Position numbers and translations under genes: made by a program
Shown here: positions 1-13,219 of the stretch, piece by piece
Numbering within the stretch: the first letter of the stretch is position 1
How the letters are laid out: every line of letters starts with the position of its first letter
Notes under the pieces: model-generated
The model's database searches: none
What the model was told of the DNA's origin: nothing
The model's input: the letters and a program-made list of their open reading frames with translations, nothing else
From: Lotus japonicus
Lineage: Eukaryota > Streptophyta > Magnoliopsida > Fabales > Fabaceae
Length of the DNA stretch: 64,000 nucleotides
Direction: 5' to 3'
Assembly (NCBI RefSeq): GCF_012489685.1
Contig: NC_080046.1
Location: 35,489,176-35,553,175 of the forward strand

Positions 1-3000
1 TGCAACCGAATTAACCTTCAAAATTCAACCTGTATATTCTGTTTTCTATTTTTAACGATTACACCGATTTAATTCAGCTGGCAGGTGAATAAAGTAGCTT
101 CTTCTTCCCCAAAAGCATATAAAATAAGCTCAATTCTGGGTTCCAGGGCAAAAGTTTTGACTGTTTGAAGTTAGCAGCCGAATTAACCTTCAAAATTCAA
201 CCTGCAGGTTCCGTTTTCTATTTTTACTGATTTCCTGTTTATTTCGGCTGGCAGCTGAATAAAGTGGCTTCTTCTACCTCAAAAGCATATAAAATATGCT
301 CAATTCTGGGTTTCGGGGAAAAATGTTATGGCTGTTTGTAGTTTGCAACCGAATTAACCTTCAAAATTCAACCTGTATATTTCGTTCTCTATTTTTACCG
401 ATTTCCCCCGTTTAATTCGGCTGGCAGGTGAATAAAGTTACTTCTTTTACCCCAAAAGCGTATATAATAAGCTCAATTCTGGGTTCCGGGGCAAAAGTTA
501 TGGCTGTTTAAAGTTTGCAACTGAATTAACCTTCAAAATTCAACCTGTATATTCCGTTTTCTATTTTTACCGATTACACCGATTTAATTCAGCTGGCAGG
601 TGAATAATGTAGCTTCTTCTTCCCCCAAAGCATATAAAATAAGCTCAATTCTGGGTTCCAGGGCAAAAGTTTTGACTGTTTGAAGTTAGCAGCCGAATTA
701 ACCTTCAAAATTAAACCTGTAGGTTCCCTTTTCTATTTTTACTGATTTCCTGTTTATTTCGGCTGGCAGCTGAATAAAGTGGCTTCTTCTACCTCAAAAG
801 CATATAAAATATGCTCAATTCTGGGTTTCGGGGAAAAACGTTATGGCTGTTTGAAGTTTGCAACCGAATTAACCTTCAAAATTCAACCTGTATATTCCGT
901 TTTCTATTTTTACCGATTACACCGATTTAATTCAGCTGGCAGGTGAATAAAGTAGCTTCTTCTTCCCCAAAAGCATATAAAATAAGCTCAATTCTGGGTT
1001 CCAGTGCAAAAGTTTTGACTGTTTGAAGTTAGCAGCCGAATTAACCTTCAAAATTCAACCTGTATGTTCCATTTTCTATTTTTACTGATTTCCCCCATTT
1101 AATTTGGTTGGCATGTGAATAAAGTAGCTTCTTCTACCCCAAAAGGATATAAAATATGCTCAATTCTGGGTTTCGGAGCAAAAGTTTTGGCTGTTTGAAG
1201 TTTGCAGCCGAATTAACCTTCAAAATTCAACCTGTAGGTTTCGTTTTCTATTTTTACCGATTTCCCCCATTTAATTCGGCTGGCAGGCGAATAAAGTAAC
1301 TTCTTTTACCCCAAAAGCGTATAAAATATGCTCAATTCTGGGTTCCGGGGCAAAAGTTGTGGCTGTTTAAAGTTTGCAACCGAATTAACCTTCAAAATTC
1401 AACCTGTATATTCCATTTTCTATTTTTACCGATTACACCGATTTAATTCAGCTGGCAGGTGAATAAAGTAGCTTCTTCTTCACCAAAAGCATATAAAATA
1501 AGCTCAATTCTGGGTTCCAGGGCAAAAGTTTTGACTGTTTGAAGTTAGCAGCCGAATTAACCTTCAAAATTAAACCTGTAGGTTCCCTTTTCTATTTTTA
1601 GTGATTTCCTGTTTATTTCGGCTGGCAGCTGAATAAAGTGGCTTCTTCTACCTCAAAAGCATATAAAATATGCTCAATTCTGGGTTTCGGGGAACAAAGT
1701 TATGGCTGTTTGAAGTTTGCAACCGAATTAACCTTCAAAATTCAACCTGTATATTCTGTTTTCTATTTTTAACGATTACACCGATTTAATTCAGCTGGCA
1801 GGTGAATAAAGTAGCTTCTTCTTCCCCAAAAGCATATAAAATAAGCTCAATTCTGGGTTCCAGGGCAAAAGTTTTGACTGTTTGAAGTTAGCAGCCGAAT
1901 TAACCTTCAAAATTCAACCTGCAGGTTCCGTTTTCTATTTTTACTGATTTCCTGTTTATTTCGGCTGGCAGCTGAATAAAGTGGCTTCTTCTACCTCAAA
2001 AGCATATAAAATATGCTCAATTCTGGGTTTCGGGGAAAAATGTTATGGCTGTTTGAAGTTTGCAACCGAATTAACCTTCAAAATTCAACCTGTATATTTC
2101 GTTCTCTATTTTTACCGATTTCCCCCGTTTAATTCGGCTGGCAGGTGAATAAAGTTACTTCTTTTACCCCAAAAGCGTATATAATAAGCTCAATTCTGGG
2201 TTCCGGGGCAAAAGTTATGGCTGTTTAAAGTTTGCAACTGAATTAACCTTCAAAATTCAACCTGTATATTCCGTTTTCTATTTTTACCGATTACACCGAT
2301 TTAATTCAGCTGGCAGGTGAATAATGTAGCTTCTTCTTCCCCCAAAGCATATAAAATAAGCTCAATTCTGGGTTCCAGGGCAAAAGTTTTGACTGTTTGA
2401 AGTTAGCAGCCGAATTAACCTTCAAAATTAAACCTGTAGGTTCCCTTTTCTATTTTTACTGATTTCCTGTTTATTTCGGCTGGCAGCTGAATAAAGTGGC
2501 TTCTTCTACCTCAAAAGCATATAAAATATGCTCAATTCTGGGTTTCGGGGAAAAACGTTATGGCTGTTTGAAGTTTGCAACCGAATTAACCTTCAAAATT
2601 CAACCTGTATATTCCGTTTTCTATTTTTACCGATTACACCGATTTAATTCAGCTGGCAGGTGAATAAAGTAGCTTCTTCTTCCCCAAAAGCATATAAAAT
2701 AAGCTCAATTCTGGGTTCCAGTGCAAAAGTTTTGACTGTTTGAAGTTAGCAGCCGAATTAACCTTCAAAATTCAACCTGTATGTTCCATTTTCTATTTTT
2801 ACTGATTTCCCCCATTTAATTTGGTTGGCATGTGAATAAAGTAGCTTCTTCTACCCCAAAAGGATATAAAATATGCTCAATTCTGGGTTTCGGAGCAAAA
2901 GTTTTGGCTGTTTGAAGTTTGCAGCCGAATTAACCTTCAAAATTCAACCTGTAGGTTTCGTTTTCTATTTTTACCGATTTCCCCCATTTAATTCGGCTGG

Positions 3001-3282
3001 CAGGCGAATAAAGTAACTTCTTTTACCCCAAAAGCGTATAAAATATGCTCAATTCTGGGTTCCGGGGCAAAAGTTGTGGCTGTTTAAAGTTTGCAACCGA
3101 ATTAACCTTCAAAATTCAACCTGTATATTCCATTTTCTATTTTTACCGATTACACCGATTTAATTCAGCTGGCAGGTGAATAAAGTAGCTTCTTCTTCAC
3201 CAAAAGCATATAAAATAAGCTCAATTCTGGGTTCCAGGGCAAAAGTTTTGACTGTTTGAAGTTAGCAGCCGAATTAACCTTC
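1..3282 (+). repeat. Ten-monomer higher-order repeat, 1717 bp, nearly two copies
   Basis: The sequence at 1 onward recurs at 1718 with monomer order a-b-e-a-b-c-d-e-a-b. By eye the copies are nearly identical up to about 1565/3282 (for example GTTTGTAGT versus GTTTGAAGT at about 336/2053). They then diverge in the last b monomer. This marks a recent block duplication. Confidence 0.85.
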
Positions 3283-4779
3283 AAAATTCAACCTGCAGGT
3301 TCCATTTTCTATTTTTACTGATTTCCTGTTTATTTCGGCTGGCAGCTGAATAAAGTGGCTTCTTCTACCTCAAAAGCATATAAAATATGCTCAATTCTGG
3401 GTTTCGGGGAAAAAAGTTATGGCTATTTGAAGTTTGCAACCGAATTAACCTTCAAAATTCAACCTGTATATTTCGTTTTCTATTTTTACCGATTTCCCCC
3501 GTTTAATTCGGCTGGCAGGTGAATAAAGGAACTTCTTTTACCCCAAAAGCGTATATAATATGCTCAATTCTGGGTTCCGGGGCAAAAGTTATGGCTGTTT
3601 AAAGTTTGCAACCGAATGAACCTTCAAAATTCAACCTGTATATTCCGTTTTCTATTTTTACCGATTACACCGATTTAATTCAGCTGGCAGGTGAATAAAG
3701 TAGCTTCTTCTTCCCCAAAAGCATATAAAATAAGCTCAATTCTGGGTTCCAGGGCAAAAGTTTTGACTGTTTGAAGTTAGCAGCCGAATTAACCTTCAAA
3801 ATTCAACCTGCAGGTTCCATTTTCTATTTTTACTGATTTCCTGTTTATTTCGGCTGGCAGCTGAATAAAGTGGCTTCTTCTACCTCAAAAGCATATAAAA
3901 TATGCTCAATTCTGGGTTTCGGGGAAAAAAGTTATGGCTGTTTGAAGTTTGCAACCGAATTAACCTTCAAAATTCAACCTGTATATTTCGTTTTCTATTT
4001 TTACCGATTTCCCCCGTTTAATTCGGCTGGCAGGTGAATAAAGTAACTTATTTTACCCCAAAAGTGTATATAATATGCTCAATTCTGGGTTCCGGGGCAA
4101 AAGTTATGGTTGTTTAAAGTTTGCAACCGAATTAACCTTCAAAATTCAACCTGTATATTCCGTTTTCTATTTTTACTGATTTCCTGTTTATTTCGGCTGG
4201 CAGCTGAATAAAGTTGCTTCTTCTACCTCAAAAGCATATAAAATATGCTAAATTCTGGGTTTTGGGGAAAAAAGTTATGGCTGTTTGAAGTTTGCAACCG
4301 AATTAACCTTCAAAATTCAACCTGTATATTCCATTTTCTATTTTTTACCGATTTCCCCCGTGTAATTCGGCTGGCAGCTGAATAAAGTGGCTTCTTCTAC
4401 CTCAAAAGCATATAAAATATGCTCAATTCTGGGTTTCGGGGAAAAAAGTTATGGCTGTTTGAAGTTTGCAACCGAATTAACCTTCAAAATTCAACCTGTA
4501 TATTCCGTTTTCTATTTTTTCCGATTGCCCCGATTTAATTCAGCTGGCAGGTGAATAAAGTAGCTTCTTCTTCCCCAAAAGCATATAAAACAAGCTCGAT
4601 TCTGGGTTCCATGGCAAAAGTTTTCCCTGTTTGAAGTTAGCAGCCGAATTAACCTTCAAAATTCAACCTGTATGTTCCGTTTTCTATTTTTACTGATTTC
4701 CCCGATTTAATTCAGCTGGCAGGTGAATAATGTAGCTTCTTCTTTCCCCAAAGCATATAAAATATGCTCAATTCTGGGT

Positions 4780-6900
4780 TTCGGGGAAAAAAGTTATGGC
4801 TGTTTGAAGTTTGCAACCGAATTAACCTTCAAAATTCAACCTGTATATTCCATTTTCTATTTTTTACCGATTTCCCCCGTTTAATTCGACTGGCAGGTGA
4901 ATAAAGTAACTTATTTTACCCCAAAAGTGTATATAATATGCTCAATTCTGGGTTCCGGGGCAAAAGTTATGGCTTCTTCTACCTCAAAAGCATATAAAAT
5001 ATGCTCAATTCTGGGTTTCGGGGAAAAAAGTTATGGCTGTTTGAAGTTTGCAACCGAATTAACCTTCAAAATTCAACCTGTATATTCCGTTTTCTATTTT
5101 TTCCGATTGCCCCGATTTAATTCAGCTGGCAGGTGAATAAAGTAGCTTCTTCTTCCCCAAAAGCATATAAAACAAGCTCGATTCTGGGTTCCATGGCAAA
5201 AGTTTTCCCTGTTTGAAGTTAGCAGCCGAATTAACCTTCAAAATTCAACCTGTATATTCCGTTTTCTAATTTTTCCGATTGCCCCGATTTAATTCAGCTG
5301 GCAGGTGAATAAAGTAGCTTCTTCTTCCCCAAAAGCATATAAAACAAGCTCGATTCTGGGTTCCATGGCAAAAGTTTTCCCTGTTTGAAGTTAGCAGCCG
5401 AATTAACCTTCAAAATTCAACCTGTATGTTCCGTTTTCTATTTTTACTGATTTCCCCCATTTAATTTGCCTGGCATGTGAATAAAGTAGCTTCTTCTACC
5501 CCAAAAGGATATAAAATATGCTCAATTCTGGGTTTCGGAGCAAAAGTTATGGCTGTTTGAAGTTTGCAGCCGAATTAACCTTCAAAATTCAACCTGTCGG
5601 TTTCGTTTTCTATTTTTACCGATTTCCCCCATTTAATTCGGCTGGCAGGTGAATAAAGTAACTTCTTTTACCCCAAAAGCGTATATAATATGCTCAATTC
5701 TGGGTTCTGGGGCAAAAGTTATGGCTGTTTAAAGTTTGCAACCGAATTAACCTTCAAAATTCAACCTGTATATTCCGTTTTCTATTTTTACTGATTTCCT
5801 GTTTATTTCGGCTGGCAGCTGAATAAAGTGGCTTCTTCTACCTCAAAAGCATATAAAATATGCTCAATTCTGGGTTTCGGGGAAAAAAGCTATGGCTGTT
5901 TGAAGTTTGCAACCGAATTAACCTTCAAAATTCAACCTGTATATTCCGTTTTCTATTTTTACCGATTGCCCCGATTTAATTCAGCTGGCAGGTGAATAAA
6001 GTAGCTTCTTCTTCCCCAAAAGCTTATAAAATAAGCTCAATTCTGGGTTCCAGGGCAAAAGTTTTGACTGTTTGAAGTTAGCAGCCGAATTAACCTTCAA
6101 AATTCAATCTGTATGTTCCGTTTTCTATTTTTACTGATTTCCTGTTTATTTCGGCTGGCAGCTGAATAAAGTGGCTTCTTCTACCTCAAAAGCATATAAA
6201 ATATGCTCAATTCAGGGTTTCGGGGAAAAAAGTTATGGCTGTTTGAAGTTTGCAACCGAATTAACCTTCAAAATTCAACCTGTATATTCCGTTTTCTATT
6301 TTTACCGATTTCCCCCGTTTAATTCGGCTGGCAGGTTAATAAAGTAGCTTCTTCTTCCCCCAAAGCTTATAAAATAAGCTCAATTCTGGGTTCCAGGGCA
6401 AAAGTTTTGACTGTTTGAAGTTAGCAGCCGAATTGACCTTCAAAATTAAACCTGTAGGTTACCTTTTCTATTTTTACTCATTTCCTGTTTATTTCGGCTG
6501 GCAGCTGAATAAAGTGGCTTCTTCTACCTCAAAAGCATATAAAATATGCTCAATTCTGGGTTTCGGGGAAAAAAGTTATGGTTGTTTAAAGTTTGCAACC
6601 GAATTAACCTTCAAAATTCAACCTGTATATTCCGTTTTCTAATTTTTCCGATTTCCCCGATTTAATTCAGCTGGCAGGTGAATAAAGTAGCTTCTTCTTC
6701 CCCAAAAGCATATAAAATATGCTCAATTCTGGGTTCCGGGGCAAAAGTTATGGCTGTTTAAAGTTTGCAACCGAATTAACCTTAAAAATTCAACCTGTAT
6801 ATTCCGTTTTCTATTTTTACCGATTACACAGATTTAATTCAGCTGGCAGGTGAATAATGTAGCTTCTTCTTCCCCCAAAGCATATAAAATATGCTCAATT
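4780..6900 (+). repeat. Satellite block duplicated 3510 bp downstream (copy at about 8290-10410)
   Basis: Rare variants recur at a constant offset of 3510 bp: a fusion monomer (4897-5136 versus 8407-8646), TTTTCTAATTTTT (5263 versus 8773) and CAATCTGTATG (6105 versus 9615). The offset is not a whole number of monomers, because the duplicated block holds a shortened, fused monomer. Confidence 0.8.
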
Positions 6901-9900
6901 CTGGGTTTCGGGGAAAAAAGTTATGGCTGTTTGAAGTTTGCAACCGAATTAACCTTCAAAATTCAACCTGTATATTCCATTTTCTATTTTTTACCGATTT
7001 CCCCCGTTTAATTCGGCTGGCAGGTGAATAAAGTAGCTTCTTCTTCCCCAAAAGCATATAAAATATGCTCAATTCAGGGTTTCGGGGAAAAAAGTTATGG
7101 CTGTTTGAAGTTTGCAACCGAATTAACCTTCAAAATTCAACCTGTATATTCCGTTTTCTATTTTTACCGATTGCCCCGATTTAATTCAGCTGGCAGGTGA
7201 ATAAAGTAGCTTCTTCTTCCCCAAAAGCATATAAAATAAGCTCAATTCTGGGTTCCAGGGCAAAAGTTTTGACTGTTTGAAGTTAGCAGCCGAATTAACC
7301 TTCAAAATTCAACCTGTATGTTCCGTTTTCTATTTTTACTGATTTCCCCCATTTAATTTGGCTGGCATGTGAATAAAGTAGCTTCTTCTACCCCAAAAGG
7401 ATATAAAATATGCTCAATTCTGGGTTCCGGGGCAAAAGTTATGGCTGTTTAAAGTTTGCAACCGAATTAACCTTAAAAATTCAACCTGTATATTCCGTTT
7501 TCTATTTTTACCGATTACACAGATTTAATTCAGCTGGCAGGTGAATAATGTAGCTTCTTCTTCCCCCAAATCATATAAAATATGCTCAATTCTGGGTTTC
7601 GGGGAAAAAAGTTATGGCTGTTTGAAGTTTGCAACCGAATTAACCTTCAAAATTCAACCTGTATATTCCATTTTCTATTTTTTACTGATTTCCCCCGTTT
7701 ATTTCGGCTGGCAGCTGAATAAAGTGGCTTCTTCTACCTCAAAAGCATATAAAATATGCTCAATTCTGGGTTTCGGGGAAAAAAGTTATGGCTGTTTGAA
7801 GTTTGCAACCGAATTAACCTTCAAAATTCAACCTGTATATTCCGTTTTCTATTTTTTCCGATTGCCCCGATTTAATTCAGCTGGCAGGTGAATAAAGTAG
7901 CTTCTTCTTCCCCAAAAGCATATAAAACAAGCTCGATTCTGGGTTCCATGGCAAAAGTTTTCCCTGTTTGAAGTTAGCAGCCGAATTAACCTTCAAAATT
8001 CAACCTGTATGTTCCGTTTTCTATTTTTACTGATTTCCCCGATTTAATTCAGCTGGCAGGTGAATAAAGTAGCTTCTTCTTCCCCAAAAGCATATAAAAT
8101 ATGCTCAATTCTGGGTTCCGGGGCAAAAGTTATGGCTGTTTAAAGTTTGCAACCGAATTAACCTTAAAAATTCAACCTGTATATTCCGTTTTCTATTTTT
8201 ACCGATTACACAGATTTAATTCAGCTGGCAGGTGAATAATGTAGCTTCTTCTTCCCCCCAAAGCATATAAAACATGGTCAATTCTGGGTTTCGGGGAAAA
8301 AAGTTATGGCTGTTTGAAGTTTGCAACCGAATTAACCTTCAAAATTCAACCTGTATATTCCATTTTCTATTTTTTACCGATTTCCCCCATTTAATTCGGC
8401 TGGCAGGTGAATAAAGTAACTTATTTTACCCCAAAAGTGTATATAATATGCTCAATTCTGGGTTCCGGGGCAAAAGTTATGGCTTCTTCTACCTCAAAAG
8501 CATATAAAATATGCTCAATTCTGGGTTTCGGGGAAAAAAGTTATGGCTGTTTGAAGTTTGCAACCGAATTAACCTTCAAAATTCAACCTGTATATTCCGT
8601 TTTCTATTTTTTCCGATTGCCCCGATTTAATTCAGCTGGCAGGTGAATAAAGTAGCTTCTTCTTCCCCAAAAGCATATAAAACAAGCTCGATTCTGGGTT
8701 CCATGGCAAAAGTTTTCCCTGTTTGAAGTTAGCTGCCGAATTAACCTTCAAAATTCAACCTGTATATTCCGTTTTCTAATTTTTGCGATTGCCCCGATTT
8801 AATTCAGCTGGCAGGTGAATAAAGTAGCTTCTTCTTCCCCAAAAGCATATAAAACAAGCTCGATTCTGGGTTCCATGGCAAAAGTTTTCCCTGTTTGAAG
8901 TTAGCAGCCGAATTAACCTTCAAAATTCAACCTGTATGTTCCGTTTTCTATTTTTACTGATTTCCCCCATTTAATTTGCCTGGCATGTGAATAAAGTAGC
9001 TTCTTCTACCCCAAAAGGATATAAAATATGCTCAATTCTGGGTTTCGGAGCAAAAGTTATGGCTGTTTGAAGTTTGCAGCCGAATTAACCTTCAAAATTC
9101 AACCTGTAGGTTTCGTTTTCTATTTTTACCGATTTCCCCCATTTAATTCGGCTGGCAGGTGAATAAAGTAACTTCTTTTACCCCAAAAGCGTATATAATA
9201 TGCTCAATTCTGGGTTCCGGGGCAAAAGTTATGGCTGTTTAAAGTTTGCAACCGAATTAACCTTCAAAATTCAACCTGTATATTCCGTTTTCTATTTTTA
9301 CTGATTTCCTGTTTATTTCGGCTGGCAGCTGAATAAAGTGGCTTCTTCTACCTCAAAAGCATATAAAATATGCTCAATTCTGGGTTTCGGGGAAAAAAGC
9401 TATGGCTGTTTGAAGTTTGCAACCGAATTAACCTTCAAAATTCAACCTGTATATTCCGTTTTCTATTTTTACCGATTGCCCCGATTTAATTCAGCTGGCA
9501 GGTGAATAAAGTAGCTTCTTCTTCCCCAAAAGCTTATAAAATAAGCTCAATTCTGGGTTCCAGGGCAAAAGTTTTGACTGTTTGAAGTTAGCAGCCGAAT
9601 TAACCTTCAAAATTCAATCTGTATGTTCCGTTTTCTATTTTTACTGATTTCCTGTTTATTTCGGCTGGCAGCTGAATAAAGTGGCTTCTTCTACCTCAAA
9701 AGCATATAAAATATGCTCAATTCAGGGTTTCGGGGAAAAAAGTTATGGCTGTTTGAAGTTTGCAACCGAATTAACCTTCAAAATTCAACCTGTATATTCC
9801 GTTTTCTATTTTTACCGATTTCCCCCGTTTAATTCGGCTGGCAGGTGAATAAAGTAGCTTCTTCTTCCCCCAAAGCTTATAAAATAAGCTCAATTCTGGG

Positions 9901-12900
9901 TTCCAGGGCAAAAGTTTTGACTGTTTGAAGTTAGCAGCCGAATTAACCTTCAAAATTAAACCTGTACGTTACCTTTTCTATTTTTACTGATTTCCTGTTT
10001 ATTTCGGCTGGCAGCTGAATAAAGTGGCTTCTTCTACCTCAAAAGCATATAAAATATGCTCAATTCTGGGTTTCGGGGAAAAAAGTTATGGTTGTTTAAA
10101 GTTTGGAACCGAATTAACCTTCAAAATTCAACCTGTATATTCCGTTTTCTAATTTTTCCGATTTCCCCGATTTAATTCAGCTGGCAGGTGAATAAAGTAG
10201 CTTCTACTTCCCCAAAAGCATATAAAATATGCTCAATTCTGGGTTCCGGGGCAAAAGTTATGGCCGTTTGAAGTTAGCAACCGAATTAACCTTAAAAATT
10301 CAACCTGTATATTCCGTTTTCTATTTTTACCGATTACACAGATTTAATTCAGCTGGCAGGTGAATAATGTAGCTTCTTCTTCCCCCAAAGCATATAAAAT
10401 ATGCTCAATTCTGGGTTTCAGGGAAAAAAGTTATGGCTGTTTGAAGTTTGCAACCGAATTAACCTTCAAAATTCAACCTGTATATTCCGTTTTCTATTTT
10501 TTCCGATTGCCCCGATTTAATTCAGCTGGCAGGTGAATAAAGTAGCTTCTTCTTCCCCAAAAGCATATAAAACAAGCTCGATTCTGGGTTCCATGGCAAA
10601 AGTTTTCCCTGTTTGAAGTTAGCAGCCGAATTAACCTTCAAAATTCAACCTGTATGTTCTGTTTTCTATTTTTACTGATTTCCTGTTTATTTCGGCTGGC
10701 AGCTGAATAAAGTGGCTTCTTCTACCTCAAAAGCATATAAAATATGCTCAATTCAGGGTTTCGAGGAAAAAAGTTATGTCTGTTTGAAGCTTAGAACCGA
10801 ATTAATCTTCAAAATTCAACCTGTATATTCCGTTTTCTATTTTTACCGATTTCCCTCGTTTAATTCGGCTGGCAGGTGAATAAAGTAGCTTCTTCTTCCC
10901 CAAAAGCATATAAAATAAGCTCAATTCTGGGTTCCAAGGCAAAAGTTTTGACCGTTTGAAGTTAGCAGCCGAATTAGCCTTCTAAATTCATCCTGTATGT
11001 TCCGTTTTCTATTTTTACTGATTTCTCCCATTTAATTTGGCTGGCATGTGAATAAAGTAGCTTCTTCTACCCCAACAGGATATAAAATATGCTCAATTCT
11101 GGGTTTCGCAGCAAAAGTTATGGCTGTTTGAAGTTTGCAGCCGAATTAACCTTCAAAATTCAACCTGTAGGTTTCGTTTTCTATTTTTACCGATTTCCCC
11201 CGTTTAATTCGGCTGGCAGGTGAATAAAGTAACTTCTTTTACCCCAAAAGCGTATATAATATGCTCAATTCTAGGTTCCGGGGCAAAAGTTATGGCTGTT
11301 TAAAGTTTGCAACCGAATTAACCTTCAAAATTCAACCTGTATATTCCGTTTTCTATTTTTACCGATTACACCGATTTAATTCAGCTGGCAGGTGAATAAA
11401 GTAGCTTCTTCTTTCCCAAAAGCATATAAAATAAGCTCAATTCTGGGTTCCAGGGCAAAAGTTTTGACTGTTTGAAGTTAGCAGCCGAATTAACCTTCAA
11501 AATTCAACCTGTAGGTTCCATTTTCTATTTTTACTGATTTCCTGTTTATTTCGGCTGGCAGCTGAATAAAGTGGCTTCTTCTACCTCAAAAGCATATAAA
11601 ATATGCTCAATTCTGGGTTTCGGGGAAAAAAGTTATGGCTGTTTGAAGTTTTCAACCGAATTAACCTTCAAAATTCAACCTGTATATTCCGTTTTCTATT
11701 TTTACCGATTTCCCCCGTTTAATTCGGCTGGCAGGTAAATAAAGTAACTTCTTTTACCCCAAAAGCGTATAAAATATGCTCAATTCTGGGTTCCGGGGCA
11801 AAAGTTATGGCTGTTTAAAGTTTGCAACCGAATTAACCTTAAAAATTCAACCTGTATATTCCGTTTTCTATTTTTACCGATTACACAGATTTAATTCAGC
11901 TGGCAGGTGAATAATGTAGCTTCTTCTTCCCCCAAAGCATATAAAATATGCTCAATTCTGGGTTTCGGGGAAAAAAGTTATGGCTGTTTGAAGTTTGCAA
12001 CCGAATTAACCTTCAAAATTCAACCTGTATATTCCGTTTTTCTATTTTTACTGATTTCCTGTTTATTTCGGCTGGCAGCTGAATAAAGTTGCTTCTTCTA
12101 CCTCAAAAGCATATAAAATATGCTAAATTCTGGGTTTCGGGGAAAAAAGTTATGGCTGTTTGAAGTTTGCAACCGAATTAACCTTCAAAATTCAACCTGT
12201 ATATTCCGTTTTCTATTTTTACCGATTTCCCCCGTTTAATTCGGCTGGCAGGTGAATAAAGTAACTACTTTTACCCCAAAAGCGTATATAATATGCTCAA
12301 TTCTGGGTTCGGGGGCAAAAGTTATGGTTGTTTAAAGTTTGCAACCGAATTAACCTTCAAAATTCAACCTGTATATTCCGTTTTCTATTTTTACCGATTG
12401 CCCCGATTTAATTCAGCTGGCAGGTGAATAAAGTAGCTTCTTCTTCCCCAAAAGCTTATAAAATAAGCTCAATTCTGGGTTCCAGGGCAAAAGTTTTGAC
12501 TGTTTGAAGTTAGCAGCCGAATTAACCTTCAAAATTCAATCTGTATGTTCCGTTTTCTATTTTTACTGATTTCCTGTTTATTTCGGCTGGCAGCTGAATA
12601 AAGTGGCTTCTTCTACCTCAAAAGCATATAAAATATGCTCAATTCAGGGTTTCGGGGAAAAAAGTTATGGCTGTTTGAAGTTTGCAACCGAATTAACCTT
12701 CAAAATTCAACCTGTATATTCCGTTTTCTATTTTTACCGATTTCCCCCGTTTAATTCGGCTGGCAGGTGAATAAAGTAGCTTCTTCTTCCCCAAAAGCTT
12801 ATAAAATAAGCTCAATTCTGGGTTCCAGGGCAAAAGTTTTGACTGTTTGAAGTTAGCAGCCGAATTAACCTTCAAAATTCAATCTGTATGTTCCGTTTTC

Positions 12901-13219
12901 TATTTTTACTGATTTCCTGTTTATTTCGGCTGGCAGCTGAATAAAGTGGCTTCTTCTACCTCAAAAGCATATAAAATATGCTCAATTCAGGGTTTCGGGG
13001 AAAAAAGTTATGGCTGTTTGAAGTTTGCAACCGAATTAACCTTCAAAATTCAACCTGTATATTCTGTTTTCTATTTTTACCGATTTCCCCCGTTTAATTC
13101 GGCTGGCAGGTGAATAAAGTAGCTTCTTCTTCCCCCAAAGCTTATAAAATAAGCTCAATTCTGGGTTCCAGGGCAAAAGTTTTGACTGTTTGAAGTTAGC
13201 AGCCGAATTAACCTTCAAA

